This document shows, one piece after another, positions 1 through 6,637 of a DNA stretch of 10,809 nucleotides (positions within the stretch are counted from its first letter, which is position 1; the number at the start of each line of letters is the position of its first letter). The stretch is from assembly GCA_023452965.1 (NCBI GenBank), contig JAEXUU010000067.1, positions 1-10,809 of the forward strand. Direction: 5' to 3'. Origin of the DNA: Pseudomonadota bacterium. GTDB lineage: Bacteria > Pseudomonadota > Alphaproteobacteria > Rhizobiales > Beijerinckiaceae. Both the position numbers and the translations under genes were made by a program. The notes beneath the pieces are model-generated. The model saw nothing but the letters and a program-made list of their open reading frames with translations. It was not told the DNA's origin and ran no database searches.

Positions 1-34
1 ACAATGTGCTTAGCCGGCTTTATTTAGGACTAAC

Positions 35-51
35 GAGCAGCAGCGCTGCTC
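35..51 (+). repeat. Short inverted repeat (6-bp stem, 5-nt loop)
   Basis: GAGCAG at 35-40 pairs with CTGCTC at 46-51 around the loop CAGCG. The same bases also contain the perfect 12-bp palindrome AGCAGCGCTGCT (39-50), so the element could act either as an RNA hairpin or as a dimeric protein-binding site. It lies about 85 bp upstream of the candidate -10 element. No T-run follows, so it does not look like an intrinsic terminator. Function is unknown. Confidence 0.35.
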
Positions 52-135
52 AAGCGGAGAAACCCTGCCGGTGGGAGTACCGCGTCAATATGGGGTTAAT
101 CCGTTTGCCAGAAGCGCCCTCCGAAGGCGGAACCG

Positions 136-141
136 TATAAT
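136..141 (+). promoter_or_regulatory. Candidate -10 element (TATAAT)
   Basis: This is a perfect TATAAT in GC-rich surroundings, placed so that transcription would start around 148 and leave a very short leader before the GTG start at 166. No good -35 hexamer sits 16-18 bp upstream. The nearest resemblance, TTGCCA at 105-110, is 25 bp away, which is too far. If real, the promoter may depend on an activator or on a poorly conserved -35 element. Confidence 0.4.
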
Positions 142-165
142 GGCCCCAAGCTTCGGAGAGAGCTG

Positions 166-1449
166 GTGCAACACGATCCGGTCGAGCTTTTGGATGAACC
201 GCGTCACCGTTCCGGCCGCCTTGCGGCGGAAGGCGCCGCCGCGGCGACCATCGGCGTCGAGATCACGACGCCACAGCGGCTCGCCACGATCGAGCGGGAA
301 TGGCGCGACCTCTGTGGCCGGGCCCTGGCAGACAACGCCTTCCTGGAGCCGTCGCTGATCGCAGCGGCAGCCGAGGTCGGAGCGGCCGAGATCGCGGTCC
401 TGCTCGCCTGGAGCGCGCCCCAACCCGATACCCCCAGTCGGCTCATCGGCCTCTGGGCGCTGGCACGTCGGCATGCCTTTCCCTTGCTGCCGGTGCCGAT
501 GCTCAAGACGCCGGTGATCGACCACGCTTTTCTCGGCACGCCCGTGCTCGACCGTGACGATGCTGCGCAGGCCCTTTCGGGCATGCTGGACGCGATCGCT
601 GCCGAGCGTTCGCTGCCAGACCTTCTGAGCATTGGAAGCCTCGATGCGAGCGGGCCCGTAGCCGCGGTCTTCGCGGAGGTTCTGGCGCGGCGCGGCTCAC
701 CCTGCACCCGGCTGGAAACCCGGCTGCGTCCCTCGCTGCTGAAATCGGCCTCGGGCGGCGGGACCAGTCCCGTCTCGCCCAGCCGCGCCAAAGCGCTGCG
801 AAAAAAGCAGCAACGGCTCGCGCGGCAAGGCGTCGTCAGCTGCACGCGGCATGCCGGCGGCAGCGAGGTCGGTCCGGCCATCGAAGAGTTCCTCACGCTC
901 GAGGCTTCGGGCTGGAAGGGACGCCGGAGCAGCCGCGGACAGGCGATCCTGCGAACGCCGGTGCTGACGAGCTTCTTCAGACGAGCGATCGCAGCGCTGG
1001 CGAACCGCCATCAGGCCCAGATCATCGCCCTGCGCCTGGACGGACGGGCAATCGCCATGCAGGTCACCGTCCAATCCGGCGAGACCGCTTTCACCTGGAA
1101 ATCAGCCTATGACGAGGCCCATCGCGCCTGTGCTCCCGGGCTGCTGCTGCATCAGGAAGTGACCGGTCGCTTTCTCGCCGACCCTGCCCTGCGAGCGGTC
1201 GATTCCTGCAATCATCACGACACTGGCCATATGGCAGAGTTCTGGGCCGGCCGGCGCGAGGTTTCGGACCTGATCGTCGATGCCCGGCCGCGTCGGACGG
1301 CGCTGTTCGGACTGGTCAGTACGCTAGAGCTCGGGCACCGGCGAATGCGCGAGGCGGCGCGCCGCTGTCGGAGCATGCTGCTGGCGTTGCGGCACCATGG
1401 CGCCCATTCGGTGCCGGAGACCGGCAAGGCCGGCGGAGGACAGCCGTGA
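166..1449 (+). CDS. GNAT-superfamily acyltransferase, CelD/BcsL type (paralog 1)
   Basis: This 427-residue soluble protein is probably a cytoplasmic acyl-CoA-dependent acyltransferase acting on a sugar nucleotide or lipid-linked glycan precursor. The assignment rests on the CelD/BcsL-like (Acetyltransf_6) pattern. A basic helix at about 205-222 (SRAKALRKKQQRLARQG) leads into the GNAT core, with FLTLEASGWKG (242-252), a strand reading IIALRLDGRAIAMQV, and TWKSAYDEAH (310-319) followed by APGLLLHQEV. A conserved block DSCNHHDTGH lies at 346-355. The GTG start is supported by GGAGAG 5 nt upstream; no ATG fits better. The stop overlaps the next start by 4 nt (GTGA), implying translational coupling. 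It is clearly homologous to the next gene over its full length. The substrate is not visible, and the family is also found in cellulose, holdfast and exopolysaccharide clusters. Confidence 0.85.
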   Translation: MQHDPVELLDEPRHRSGRLAAEGAAAATIGVEITTPQRLATIEREWRDLCGRALADNAFLEPSLIAAAAEVGAAEIAVLLAWSAPQPDTPSRLIGLWALARRHAFPLLPVPMLKTPVIDHAFLGTPVLDRDDAAQALSGMLDAIAAERSLPDLLSIGSLDASGPVAAVFAEVLARRGSPCTRLETRLRPSLLKSASGGGTSPVSPSRAKALRKKQQRLARQGVVSCTRHAGGSEVGPAIEEFLTLEASGWKGRRSSRGQAILRTPVLTSFFRRAIAALANRHQAQIIALRLDGRAIAMQVTVQSGETAFTWKSAYDEAHRACAPGLLLHQEVTGRFLADPALRAVDSCNHHDTGHMAEFWAGRREVSDLIVDARPRRTALFGLVSTLELGHRRMREAARRCRSMLLALRHHGAHSVPETGKAGGGQP

Positions 1450-2753
1450 GCGACAGTGCAGCCCTGCCGCGATTCAGCCGCATGCCCGCGCCCCCCGGAT
1501 CGAAACGCAGTCTTCTGGACAATCACGCCGCGAACGCGCCGCGACTGGCCGGCTCCCCGCGGATCCAGCTGGCGAGCGCTCGCGACTTCGCAGCCTTGGG
1601 CGCTGAATGGAGCGACCTCAGCAGCCGTGCGGCGGTTCCGAATGTCTTCATGGACCCCGCCGTCGCGCAGGCTTTCGCTGCCGCCTGGCCGGACAAGGTC
1701 CGGGTCCTGCTGGCCTGGGCCGACGAGCCCGAGGTCGATACGCAATCCCGTCTCGTCGGCGTCTGGCTTCTTGTCGAGCGCAGAACCCGGCTCAGCTGGC
1801 CCTGGAAGGCGCTGGTCAGCCCACCGGGTCCGGTCGCCTATCTCGGCACGCCGGTGATCGACCGCGCCCATGTTTCCGCGGTGCTGGCGGCGATGCTGGA
1901 AGCGGTTCGCAAGACACCGGAACTGCCCAAGCTCATCCAGGCCGGTGACATGTCGGGCGGCTCGGCGGTGATGGCGGCACTCGAGGCGATACAGGCTCGC
2001 GGCGCCGGACACTGGCAGCTGCTCGAAACGCGCAAGCGCGCGAAGCTGACATCCTGCGACGACCCGAAAGCCTTTTGGGCGAGTTCGATGTCGGCGAAGC
2101 GACTGCAGGGCTTTGCCCGCAAGCGGCGCCAGCTCGGCAAGGAAGGCGAGCTGGCGATGACGGTCGTCGACGAGCCGGGGGCCGTCGCCGCGGCGCTGGA
2201 CGAGTTTCTCCGGCTCGAGGCCTCAGGCTGGAAGGCGGCGCGGCACAGCGCGCTCGCCTCTGCCCCGGCGACGGAACGGTTCACGCGCGAGATGATCGCG
2301 GCGCTCGCCGAGCGCCGGCTGGTGTCGATCGAGGCGCTGCGACTGAACGGTGTTCCGGTCGCGATGTGGGTGATCTTGTTCTCGGGCGATGCCGCCTACA
2401 CTTGGCGGACCGCCTATGACGAAGCCTATAGCCGCTTCTCGCCCGGCGCTCTCCTTCTCGAACACACCACGACGCGATTGCTCGCCGACCCCGCCGTAGC
2501 CTTCACGGATTCCTGCAACCACCGCGACGTCGGACATCAGGCAGAGCGCTGGCCGGAGCGGCATGAAGTGGGCGACCTGCTGATCGATGCCGGCCCCGAG
2601 CGCCGCTTGCGCCTGCTGCTGCTCTCAGCTCGCGAGAAGGCATTCCGAAGCGCCAGGGAAGCTGCGCGGCAGCTCTATCACCGCCTGCGCCCGGAGATCG
2701 AGCGCATCCGGGAACGTCTGCGCGGCGCACGGCCCCCCCAAGCACAAGGGTGA
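1446..2753 (+). CDS. GNAT-superfamily acyltransferase, CelD/BcsL type (paralog 2)
   Basis: This 435-residue protein is homologous to its upstream neighbour. Both share an N-terminal motif around EW-DL (54-58 here), a SRLVGVW strand (101-107), YLGTPVIDR (132-140), a basic helix (217-233), FLRLEASGWKA (254-264), TWRTAYDEAY (319-328), SPGALLLE (332-339) and DSCNHRDVGH (355-364). The role is inferred to be acyl transfer from acyl-CoA to a polysaccharide precursor in the cytoplasm. The GTG start overlaps the preceding stop and has an excellent GGAGGA at 1435-1440, 5 nt upstream. The first 40 residues are proline-, serine- and arginine-rich, unlike paralog 1, and are probably disordered. The C-terminal 45 residues form a basic, arginine-rich helix that could touch the membrane or nucleotide-linked substrates. 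The pair looks like an old tandem duplication, since identity is patchy outside the motifs. Confidence 0.85.
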   Translation: MSDSAALPRFSRMPAPPGSKRSLLDNHAANAPRLAGSPRIQLASARDFAALGAEWSDLSSRAAVPNVFMDPAVAQAFAAAWPDKVRVLLAWADEPEVDTQSRLVGVWLLVERRTRLSWPWKALVSPPGPVAYLGTPVIDRAHVSAVLAAMLEAVRKTPELPKLIQAGDMSGGSAVMAALEAIQARGAGHWQLLETRKRAKLTSCDDPKAFWASSMSAKRLQGFARKRRQLGKEGELAMTVVDEPGAVAAALDEFLRLEASGWKAARHSALASAPATERFTREMIAALAERRLVSIEALRLNGVPVAMWVILFSGDAAYTWRTAYDEAYSRFSPGALLLEHTTTRLLADPAVAFTDSCNHRDVGHQAERWPERHEVGDLLIDAGPERRLRLLLLSAREKAFRSAREAARQLYHRLRPEIERIRERLRGARPPQAQG

Positions 2754-2759
2754 CAGGCG

Positions 2760-3968
2760 ATGGCACAATCGGCGGACATCGTCATCGTCGGGGGCGGGCT
2801 TGCCGGCGCCAGTGCCGCGGTGATGCTCGGGCGGGCCGATCTCGACGTCATGCTGATCGATCCCTACGATCCGCCCCGTCCCGATTTCCGGTGCGAGAAA
2901 CTCGACCCGTCGCAGGTGCGCCTGCTGCGCCGCATGGGGCTCGCCGGGTTGGTCCTGCCGGCAGCGACGCATAACCGAGAGCTCTGGGTCGCGCGCCTCG
3001 GACGCCTGGCCGACAAGATGGCCATCGACCAGTACGGCATTCTCTACCAGCCCCTCGTCCGCGCCGTCCGGCAGGGCATCCCGCCGCGCGTGCGCTGCCT
3101 GCGCGGCACAGTGGCCGCGATCGCGCTGAGCGAGGACGAACAGACGGTTTCACTCGTCGACGGCGAGGTCGTCACCGCCCGTCTGGTCGTACTCGCCAAC
3201 GGGCTGAACCGTGCCTTGCGAAGCTCGCTCGGAATCGAGTGCCGGACGATCAGCGCGAACCATTCGATCACCATCGGCTTCGACGTCGTACCGCGCTCCA
3301 GCGCGCGCTTCCCCTTCGATTCCCTGACCTATTATGGCGAGCGTCCGCAGGACCGCACCGCCTATCTCACCCTGTTCAGGCTCGGCACGGTGATGCGTGC
3401 CAACCTGATGACCTATCGCGATATGGACGATCCCTGGCTGAAGGCGATCCGCGAGGAGCCGGAAGCCGCGCTCGCGAGCCTGATGCCGCGGCTGGGCAGG
3501 CTGATCGGCCCCTACGCGATCCAGGGCCCGGTGCGCGTACGGCCCGCCGATCTCTATGTCGCGGCCAATTTCGAGCAGCCCGGCCTGGTGCTCGTCGGCG
3601 ACGCCTTCGCAACCTCCTGCCCGGCCGCCGGCACCGGCACGAACAAGGTGCTGAGCGATGTCGAGCGGCTTTGTGCGGTGCATGTGCCGCGCTGGATGGA
3701 GACGCCCGGCATGAGCGCGGGCAAGCTCGCTTCCTTCTACGCCGACCCGGAGAAGCGTGCCACCGACCTGTACTCGAGCCGAGCCGCCTTCGCTCTGAAG
3801 GCGCGCTCCCTCGCCGACGGGCCGCTTGGCCATGCGGGCGGCTATTCGCGCTATCTCGGCCGCCTCGCCAAGGGCACGGCGCGCCGCTGGCTCAGGCGCC
3901 TGGCTGCGCTGTCGCAGCAGGCAAGCCGCCTTTCCTGGCGGCGCAGACCGGCACGGGCTGAGCGATGA
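2760..3968 (+). CDS. FAD-dependent oxidoreductase (PHBH / geranylgeranyl-reductase-like fold)
   Basis: This 402-residue flavoprotein probably reduces, oxidises or hydroxylates a substrate linked to the surface glycan or its lipid carrier. The N-terminal Rossmann motif is clear: DIVIVGGGLAGASAA (6-20) gives the GxGxxG-type dinucleotide fold, ending at the ribose-binding acid of MLID (31-34). A second FAD-binding segment, LVGDAFATSCPAAGTGTN (278-295), matches the GD motif of the PHBH-like group. The usual DG motif is degenerate: LANGLNRALR (145-154) has Asn where Asp is normal. FRCEKLD (43-49) stands where substrate-domain contacts occur in relatives. I see no membrane segment; the C-terminal 35 residues are very basic. 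No tryptophan-halogenase WxWxIP motif is present. It starts 6 nt after the previous stop, with AAGG about 10 nt upstream. The reaction and substrate cannot be told from the sequence. Confidence 0.8.
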   Translation: MAQSADIVIVGGGLAGASAAVMLGRADLDVMLIDPYDPPRPDFRCEKLDPSQVRLLRRMGLAGLVLPAATHNRELWVARLGRLADKMAIDQYGILYQPLVRAVRQGIPPRVRCLRGTVAAIALSEDEQTVSLVDGEVVTARLVVLANGLNRALRSSLGIECRTISANHSITIGFDVVPRSSARFPFDSLTYYGERPQDRTAYLTLFRLGTVMRANLMTYRDMDDPWLKAIREEPEAALASLMPRLGRLIGPYAIQGPVRVRPADLYVAANFEQPGLVLVGDAFATSCPAAGTGTNKVLSDVERLCAVHVPRWMETPGMSAGKLASFYADPEKRATDLYSSRAAFALKARSLADGPLGHAGGYSRYLGRLAKGTARRWLRRLAALSQQASRLSWRRRPARAER

Positions 3969-3982
3969 AGGCGTTTCTGCTC

Positions 3983-3989
3983 GGGGGAG
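3983..3989 (+). promoter_or_regulatory. Strong Shine-Dalgarno deciding the start of the third acyltransferase
   Basis: GGGGGAG ends 8 nt before an in-frame ATG at 3998, whereas the upstream ATG at 3965 has no recognisable Shine-Dalgarno. This favours translation from 3998. The site falls inside the longer reading, where it would encode part of an unconvincing MKAFLLGGANN leader. Confidence 0.6.
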
Positions 3990-3997
3990 CCAACAAT

Positions 3998-5161
3998 ATG
4001 AATGAGACCGCGCCTTCAATTCACTTCCTGTCAGCGGCCGATTGGCCGGACACCACGCTTCGCTGCGAAGAGGCCGGCTGGGACCAGGAGTTGCTCGGAC
4101 CCTGGCGCGATCTCGAAAGGCGCAGCGCCAACGCCAGCTTCTTTCAGAGTGCTGCCTGGTGCGAAGCCTGGATCGAAGCTTCGAGCGCCTGCGGAATGCC
4201 GGAGGCGCCGCGGATTGCGACCATCTGGCGAGGCGGGAAACTGGTGCTGGTCTGGCCGCTCACCGTCCGGCGACTTTCGGTCTTCAAGATCCTGCACCAT
4301 CTCGGCGAACCCGCGACGCAATACGGCGACGTCCTGATCGACAAGCGTGAAGACCGCCGCGCCCTGCTCGGCATGGCCTGGGAGATGATCCGCTCCTGGC
4401 ACGATATCGATGCGATCGAGCTTCGCCGCGTCCGCGACGGTACAGTTCTCGCCAGTCTGCTTGCCCGGCACAGAGTGGAAGGCTCGGAGGCTAGCGCGCC
4501 GATGCTCGACTTTCGCAGGCTCGATGCGGCCAGCGCCGACGGCCAGCGCACGAGCCGGACGCGCCAGGCCCTGCGGCGGCACCAGCGCCAGCTCGGCGAG
4601 CACGGGCCGGTGACCTTCGAGCTGGTGCGGCGGCCGGAGGAGCAGTGCCTGCTGCTCGAGCACGCCTTCGCGCTAAAGCGAGCCTGGCAACAGGAAAAAG
4701 CGGCGGTCAGCGCCGGCTACGCCCACGGCGCGAGCCTCGGCTGCCTCCAGCACCTTGCGCGCGAAGGCAACCTGCTGGCTGCCTATCTGCGCACTGGCGA
4801 CGAGATCGCCGCCGTCGAGATCGGCGCCCTGGACCAGGGGCGCTACTGGTCACTGGTCCAGAGCTACGATCTGCGCTTCTCGAAACATGCACCCGGCCGG
4901 CTGCTGTTCTGGCACCTGCTGGAGCGCTGTCCGGAATTGTCGATCGACATCTTCGACTTCCTTGCTCCGGCCACGCGGCACAAGCTGGAATGGTCGAACA
5001 CCGAGGTTCCGATCGCCGACTACCTCGTGCCGGTCTCGACTCGCGGCTACTTGGCCACCTCCTATCTGGCGCGGATCAGGCCGATGCTGCGCGAATGCTA
5101 CCGCCGCCTTCCCTCGGGACTGCGCCAACATGCCAACGGCCTGCTGCGCAGGTTGAACTGA
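3998..5161 (+). CDS. GNAT-superfamily acyltransferase, CelD/BcsL type (divergent third copy)
   Basis: This protein of 387 residues from the ATG at 3998 (398 if the ATG at 3965, which overlaps the oxidoreductase stop as ATGA, is used) belongs to the CelD/BcsL-like acyltransferases. In 387-residue numbering, the N-terminal half has SFFQSAAWCEAWIEA (47-61), typical of the family. A basic helix around 187-202 (RTSRTRQALRRHQRQLG) precedes VTFEL. The GNAT core contains LLAAYLRTGDEIAAVEIG, then SYDLRFSKHAPGRLLFW (289-305), a more canonical form of the motif than in the two upstream copies. The later block is FDFLAPATRHKLEWSN (319-334), the usual family form, and it lacks the DSCNH signature. It is therefore a separate lineage rather than part of the recent duplication. 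The expected role is cytoplasmic acylation of a glycan precursor. I prefer the 3998 start because of its Shine-Dalgarno, but 3965 is possible. Confidence 0.82.
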   Translation: MNETAPSIHFLSAADWPDTTLRCEEAGWDQELLGPWRDLERRSANASFFQSAAWCEAWIEASSACGMPEAPRIATIWRGGKLVLVWPLTVRRLSVFKILHHLGEPATQYGDVLIDKREDRRALLGMAWEMIRSWHDIDAIELRRVRDGTVLASLLARHRVEGSEASAPMLDFRRLDAASADGQRTSRTRQALRRHQRQLGEHGPVTFELVRRPEEQCLLLEHAFALKRAWQQEKAAVSAGYAHGASLGCLQHLAREGNLLAAYLRTGDEIAAVEIGALDQGRYWSLVQSYDLRFSKHAPGRLLFWHLLERCPELSIDIFDFLAPATRHKLEWSNTEVPIADYLVPVSTRGYLATSYLARIRPMLRECYRRLPSGLRQHANGLLRRLN

Positions 5162-5203
5162 GGCCTAGGCCGATCGCCTGGACCAAGCCAGGCGGGGTAC
5201 CCC
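5162..5203. repeat. Cluster of four adjacent palindromes
   Basis: Directly after the stop codon come GGCCTAGGCC (5162-5171), CGATCG (5171-5176), CGCCTGG/CCAGGCG with loop ACCAAG (5175-5194) and GGGGTACCCC (5194-5203). All are perfect, and neighbouring units touch or share one or two bases. The third unit is a stable 7-bp stem with a 6-nt loop. No T-run follows, so it is not a standard intrinsic terminator. Possible roles are an mRNA 3'-end stabiliser, a processing site separating the two halves of the operon, or a protein-binding site. Confidence 0.5.
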
Positions 5204-5239
5204 CCTCGCCCGCTCGACGACGGCCGGAGAGGCGTCTTC

Positions 5240-5245
5240 TATAAG
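5240..5245 (+). promoter_or_regulatory. Weak candidate -10 element before the polymerase gene
   Basis: TATAAG sits about 30 nt upstream of the ATG at 5276, in the only A+T-leaning part of the 114-bp spacer. The nearest -35-like word, CTCGAC at 5213-5218, is 21 bp away, longer than usual. The spacer length and this hexamer make a secondary internal promoter possible but unproven. Confidence 0.22.
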
Positions 5246-5275
5246 CTTGCGATGAGCAGATGAGAGGCGCCGAGA

Positions 5276-6637
5276 ATGCCGCTACACCTCTCGGTCGAGA
5301 CGCCGGCGAGCTTCGCCGCTGCGCCGCGGGCGCGGGCGGACTGGGGCGACCGCTATCTCGGGCTGCTATGCTTCGTGCTGGCGGGCTATGCCATATTCGG
5401 CAAAGGCTTCGCCTATGTCGGCGTGCCCCCGTTGTTCATCGGCGAGATCACGCTGGTGCTCGGGATACTCGCCTTGATGGCATCGCGCAGCTGGATCGCC
5501 ATGCTGATGACGGTGCCGAGCCTTGCGCTCCTTGCCTTCATGGGCTGGGTCGCGGTGCGGACCGTGCCAGGGATTCCGGTCCATGGCTTCGATGCGCTGC
5601 GCGACAGCGTCATCGCGCTCTACGGCGCCTTCGCCTTCATCATCGTCGCGCTCTTGCTGCAGAAGCCGGCGCGGCTTGGCCGGCTGCTCGGCACCTATAG
5701 CCGGTTCGCCCTGCTGTACGGGCTTTCCGGCGCCGTCCTTGCCTATACAACCAGTTCGCTCTCCCATCTGCTGGCCTGGCCGTTCTCCGGCGTGCCCGTG
5801 GTCTATGTCCGCATGGGCGAGGCGGCGGTGCATCTGTGCGGCGCGACCGTCTTCGTGCTGCTCGGGCTGCGCCGCGTGCCCTGGCCCTGGCTCGTCGCGG
5901 TCCTCGTCGGCTTCCTGATGATCGCGGTCAGCCGCGGCGCGATGCTGGCGTTCCTCCTCCCGGTACTGCTCGCCGCCGTCCTCGGCGGACAGGTGCGGCG
6001 GCTCATGCCGATCGCAGCCGGGGGCGCAGCCGTGCTGGCGGTCGTGCTGATGTTCGACATCCAGGTCGAGATCGAGGGCGGGCGCGTGATCGGGCCGGCC
6101 CAACTGATCAACAATGTCGAGAGCATTGTCGGGCGCAGCGAGGCGTCGAATCTCGACGGCACCAAGACCTGGCGCCTGCGCTGGTGGCAGGCGATCCAGG
6201 ATTACACGCTCCGCGGTCCCTATTTCTGGACAGGCAAGGGCTTCGGCGTGAACCTCGCCGAGGATGACGGCTATGTCGTCGGGGCGGAGGGCGGCGGCGC
6301 GCCGGTTCGGGCACCACACAATGTCCATCTCGGCATCCTGGCGCGGGCCGGGGTCCCTGGCCTCGCCCTCTGGATCGGGTTGCTGCTGTGCTGGTTCGGC
6401 ATGCTGGCGCGCAGCTATGTCGTCGCGCTGCGCCATGGCGACGAGCGAGCGGCCAAACTGTTCATCTGGATCGGCTGCTATGGCCTGTCGATGCTGATCA
6501 ACGCCTCCTTCGATGTCGCGCTGGAAGGGCCGATGCTGGGCATCTGGTTCTGGTCGCTCATAGGCCTCGGCATCGGCAGCTCGATGCTGCAGGATTTCGC
6601 CCACCGGCGGAGGCAGGCATGGCCGCCGACCTCCTGA
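5276..6637 (+). CDS. O-antigen ligase / Wzy-type polysaccharide polymerase (membrane protein)
   Basis: This 453-residue inner-membrane protein probably polymerises exported repeat units, or ligates glycan, on the periplasmic face. It shows about 10-12 hydrophobic segments: roughly 28-45, 52-70, 75-95, 110-128, 143-160, 182-198, 203-237 (two segments), 244-262, 351-378, 394-411 and 420-438. Between 262 and 350 is a large hydrophilic loop typical of the Wzy_C/O-antigen-ligase family. That loop contains KTWRLRWWQAI (297-307), GKGFGVN (320-326) and the family hallmark APHNVHLGILARAGVPGL (346-363), whose His348 and nearby arginines are the expected functional residues. The start has GAGAGG 8 nt upstream. 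The gene follows a 114-bp spacer and its last 19 nt overlap the beta-helix gene. Wzy polymerases and WaaL ligases cannot be separated by sequence alone. The absence of lipid-A core genes nearby and the exopolysaccharide context favour a polymerase. Confidence 0.8.
   Translation: MPLHLSVETPASFAAAPRARADWGDRYLGLLCFVLAGYAIFGKGFAYVGVPPLFIGEITLVLGILALMASRSWIAMLMTVPSLALLAFMGWVAVRTVPGIPVHGFDALRDSVIALYGAFAFIIVALLLQKPARLGRLLGTYSRFALLYGLSGAVLAYTTSSLSHLLAWPFSGVPVVYVRMGEAAVHLCGATVFVLLGLRRVPWPWLVAVLVGFLMIAVSRGAMLAFLLPVLLAAVLGGQVRRLMPIAAGGAAVLAVVLMFDIQVEIEGGRVIGPAQLINNVESIVGRSEASNLDGTKTWRLRWWQAIQDYTLRGPYFWTGKGFGVNLAEDDGYVVGAEGGGAPVRAPHNVHLGILARAGVPGLALWIGLLLCWFGMLARSYVVALRHGDERAAKLFIWIGCYGLSMLINASFDVALEGPMLGIWFWSLIGLGIGSSMLQDFAHRRRQAWPPTS
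6609..6613 (+). promoter_or_regulatory. Shine-Dalgarno deciding the start of the beta-helix gene
   Basis: GGAGG ends 5 nt before the ATG at 6619, inside the end of the polymerase coding sequence. It places the start directly before a good signal peptide and sets the 19-nt overlap. Confidence 0.7.

Larger units (their letters stand above)
1..165. other. Leader/intergenic region upstream of the acyltransferase operon
   Basis: No credible coding region lies here. The first 35 bases are noticeably richer in A+T than the rest of the window, which fits intergenic DNA. The stretch contains a short hairpin (35-51), a TATAAT hexamer (136-141) and the ribosome binding site of the first gene (GGAGAG, 155-160). 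An AGCCGGCT palindrome at 12-19 is followed by TTATTT, which could be the remnant of a terminator for a gene to the left, but the palindrome has no loop and the T-run is interrupted, so it is not annotated as one. Confidence 0.6.

Noticed and set aside
12..27. Intrinsic terminator from AGCCGGCT followed by TTATTT
   Set aside because: The palindrome has no loop and the T-run is broken, so a functional hairpin is not supported.
105..110. TTGCCA as the -35 partner of TATAAT at 136
   Set aside because: The 25-bp spacing is too long for a normal sigma-70 promoter.
1215..2012. 265-codon minus-strand open frame opposite the two GNAT genes
   Set aside because: It spans the junction of two well-supported genes and has low-complexity Arg-rich sequence with no domain signal.
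3150..4019. 289-codon minus-strand open frame opposite the oxidoreductase gene
   Set aside because: No recognisable motif; the opposite strand carries clear FAD-binding motifs.
6388..6618. N-terminal extension of the beta-helix protein back to 6388
   Set aside because: It lies inside the polymerase coding region in another frame, looks like unselected sequence, and would bury the signal peptide that begins at 6619.
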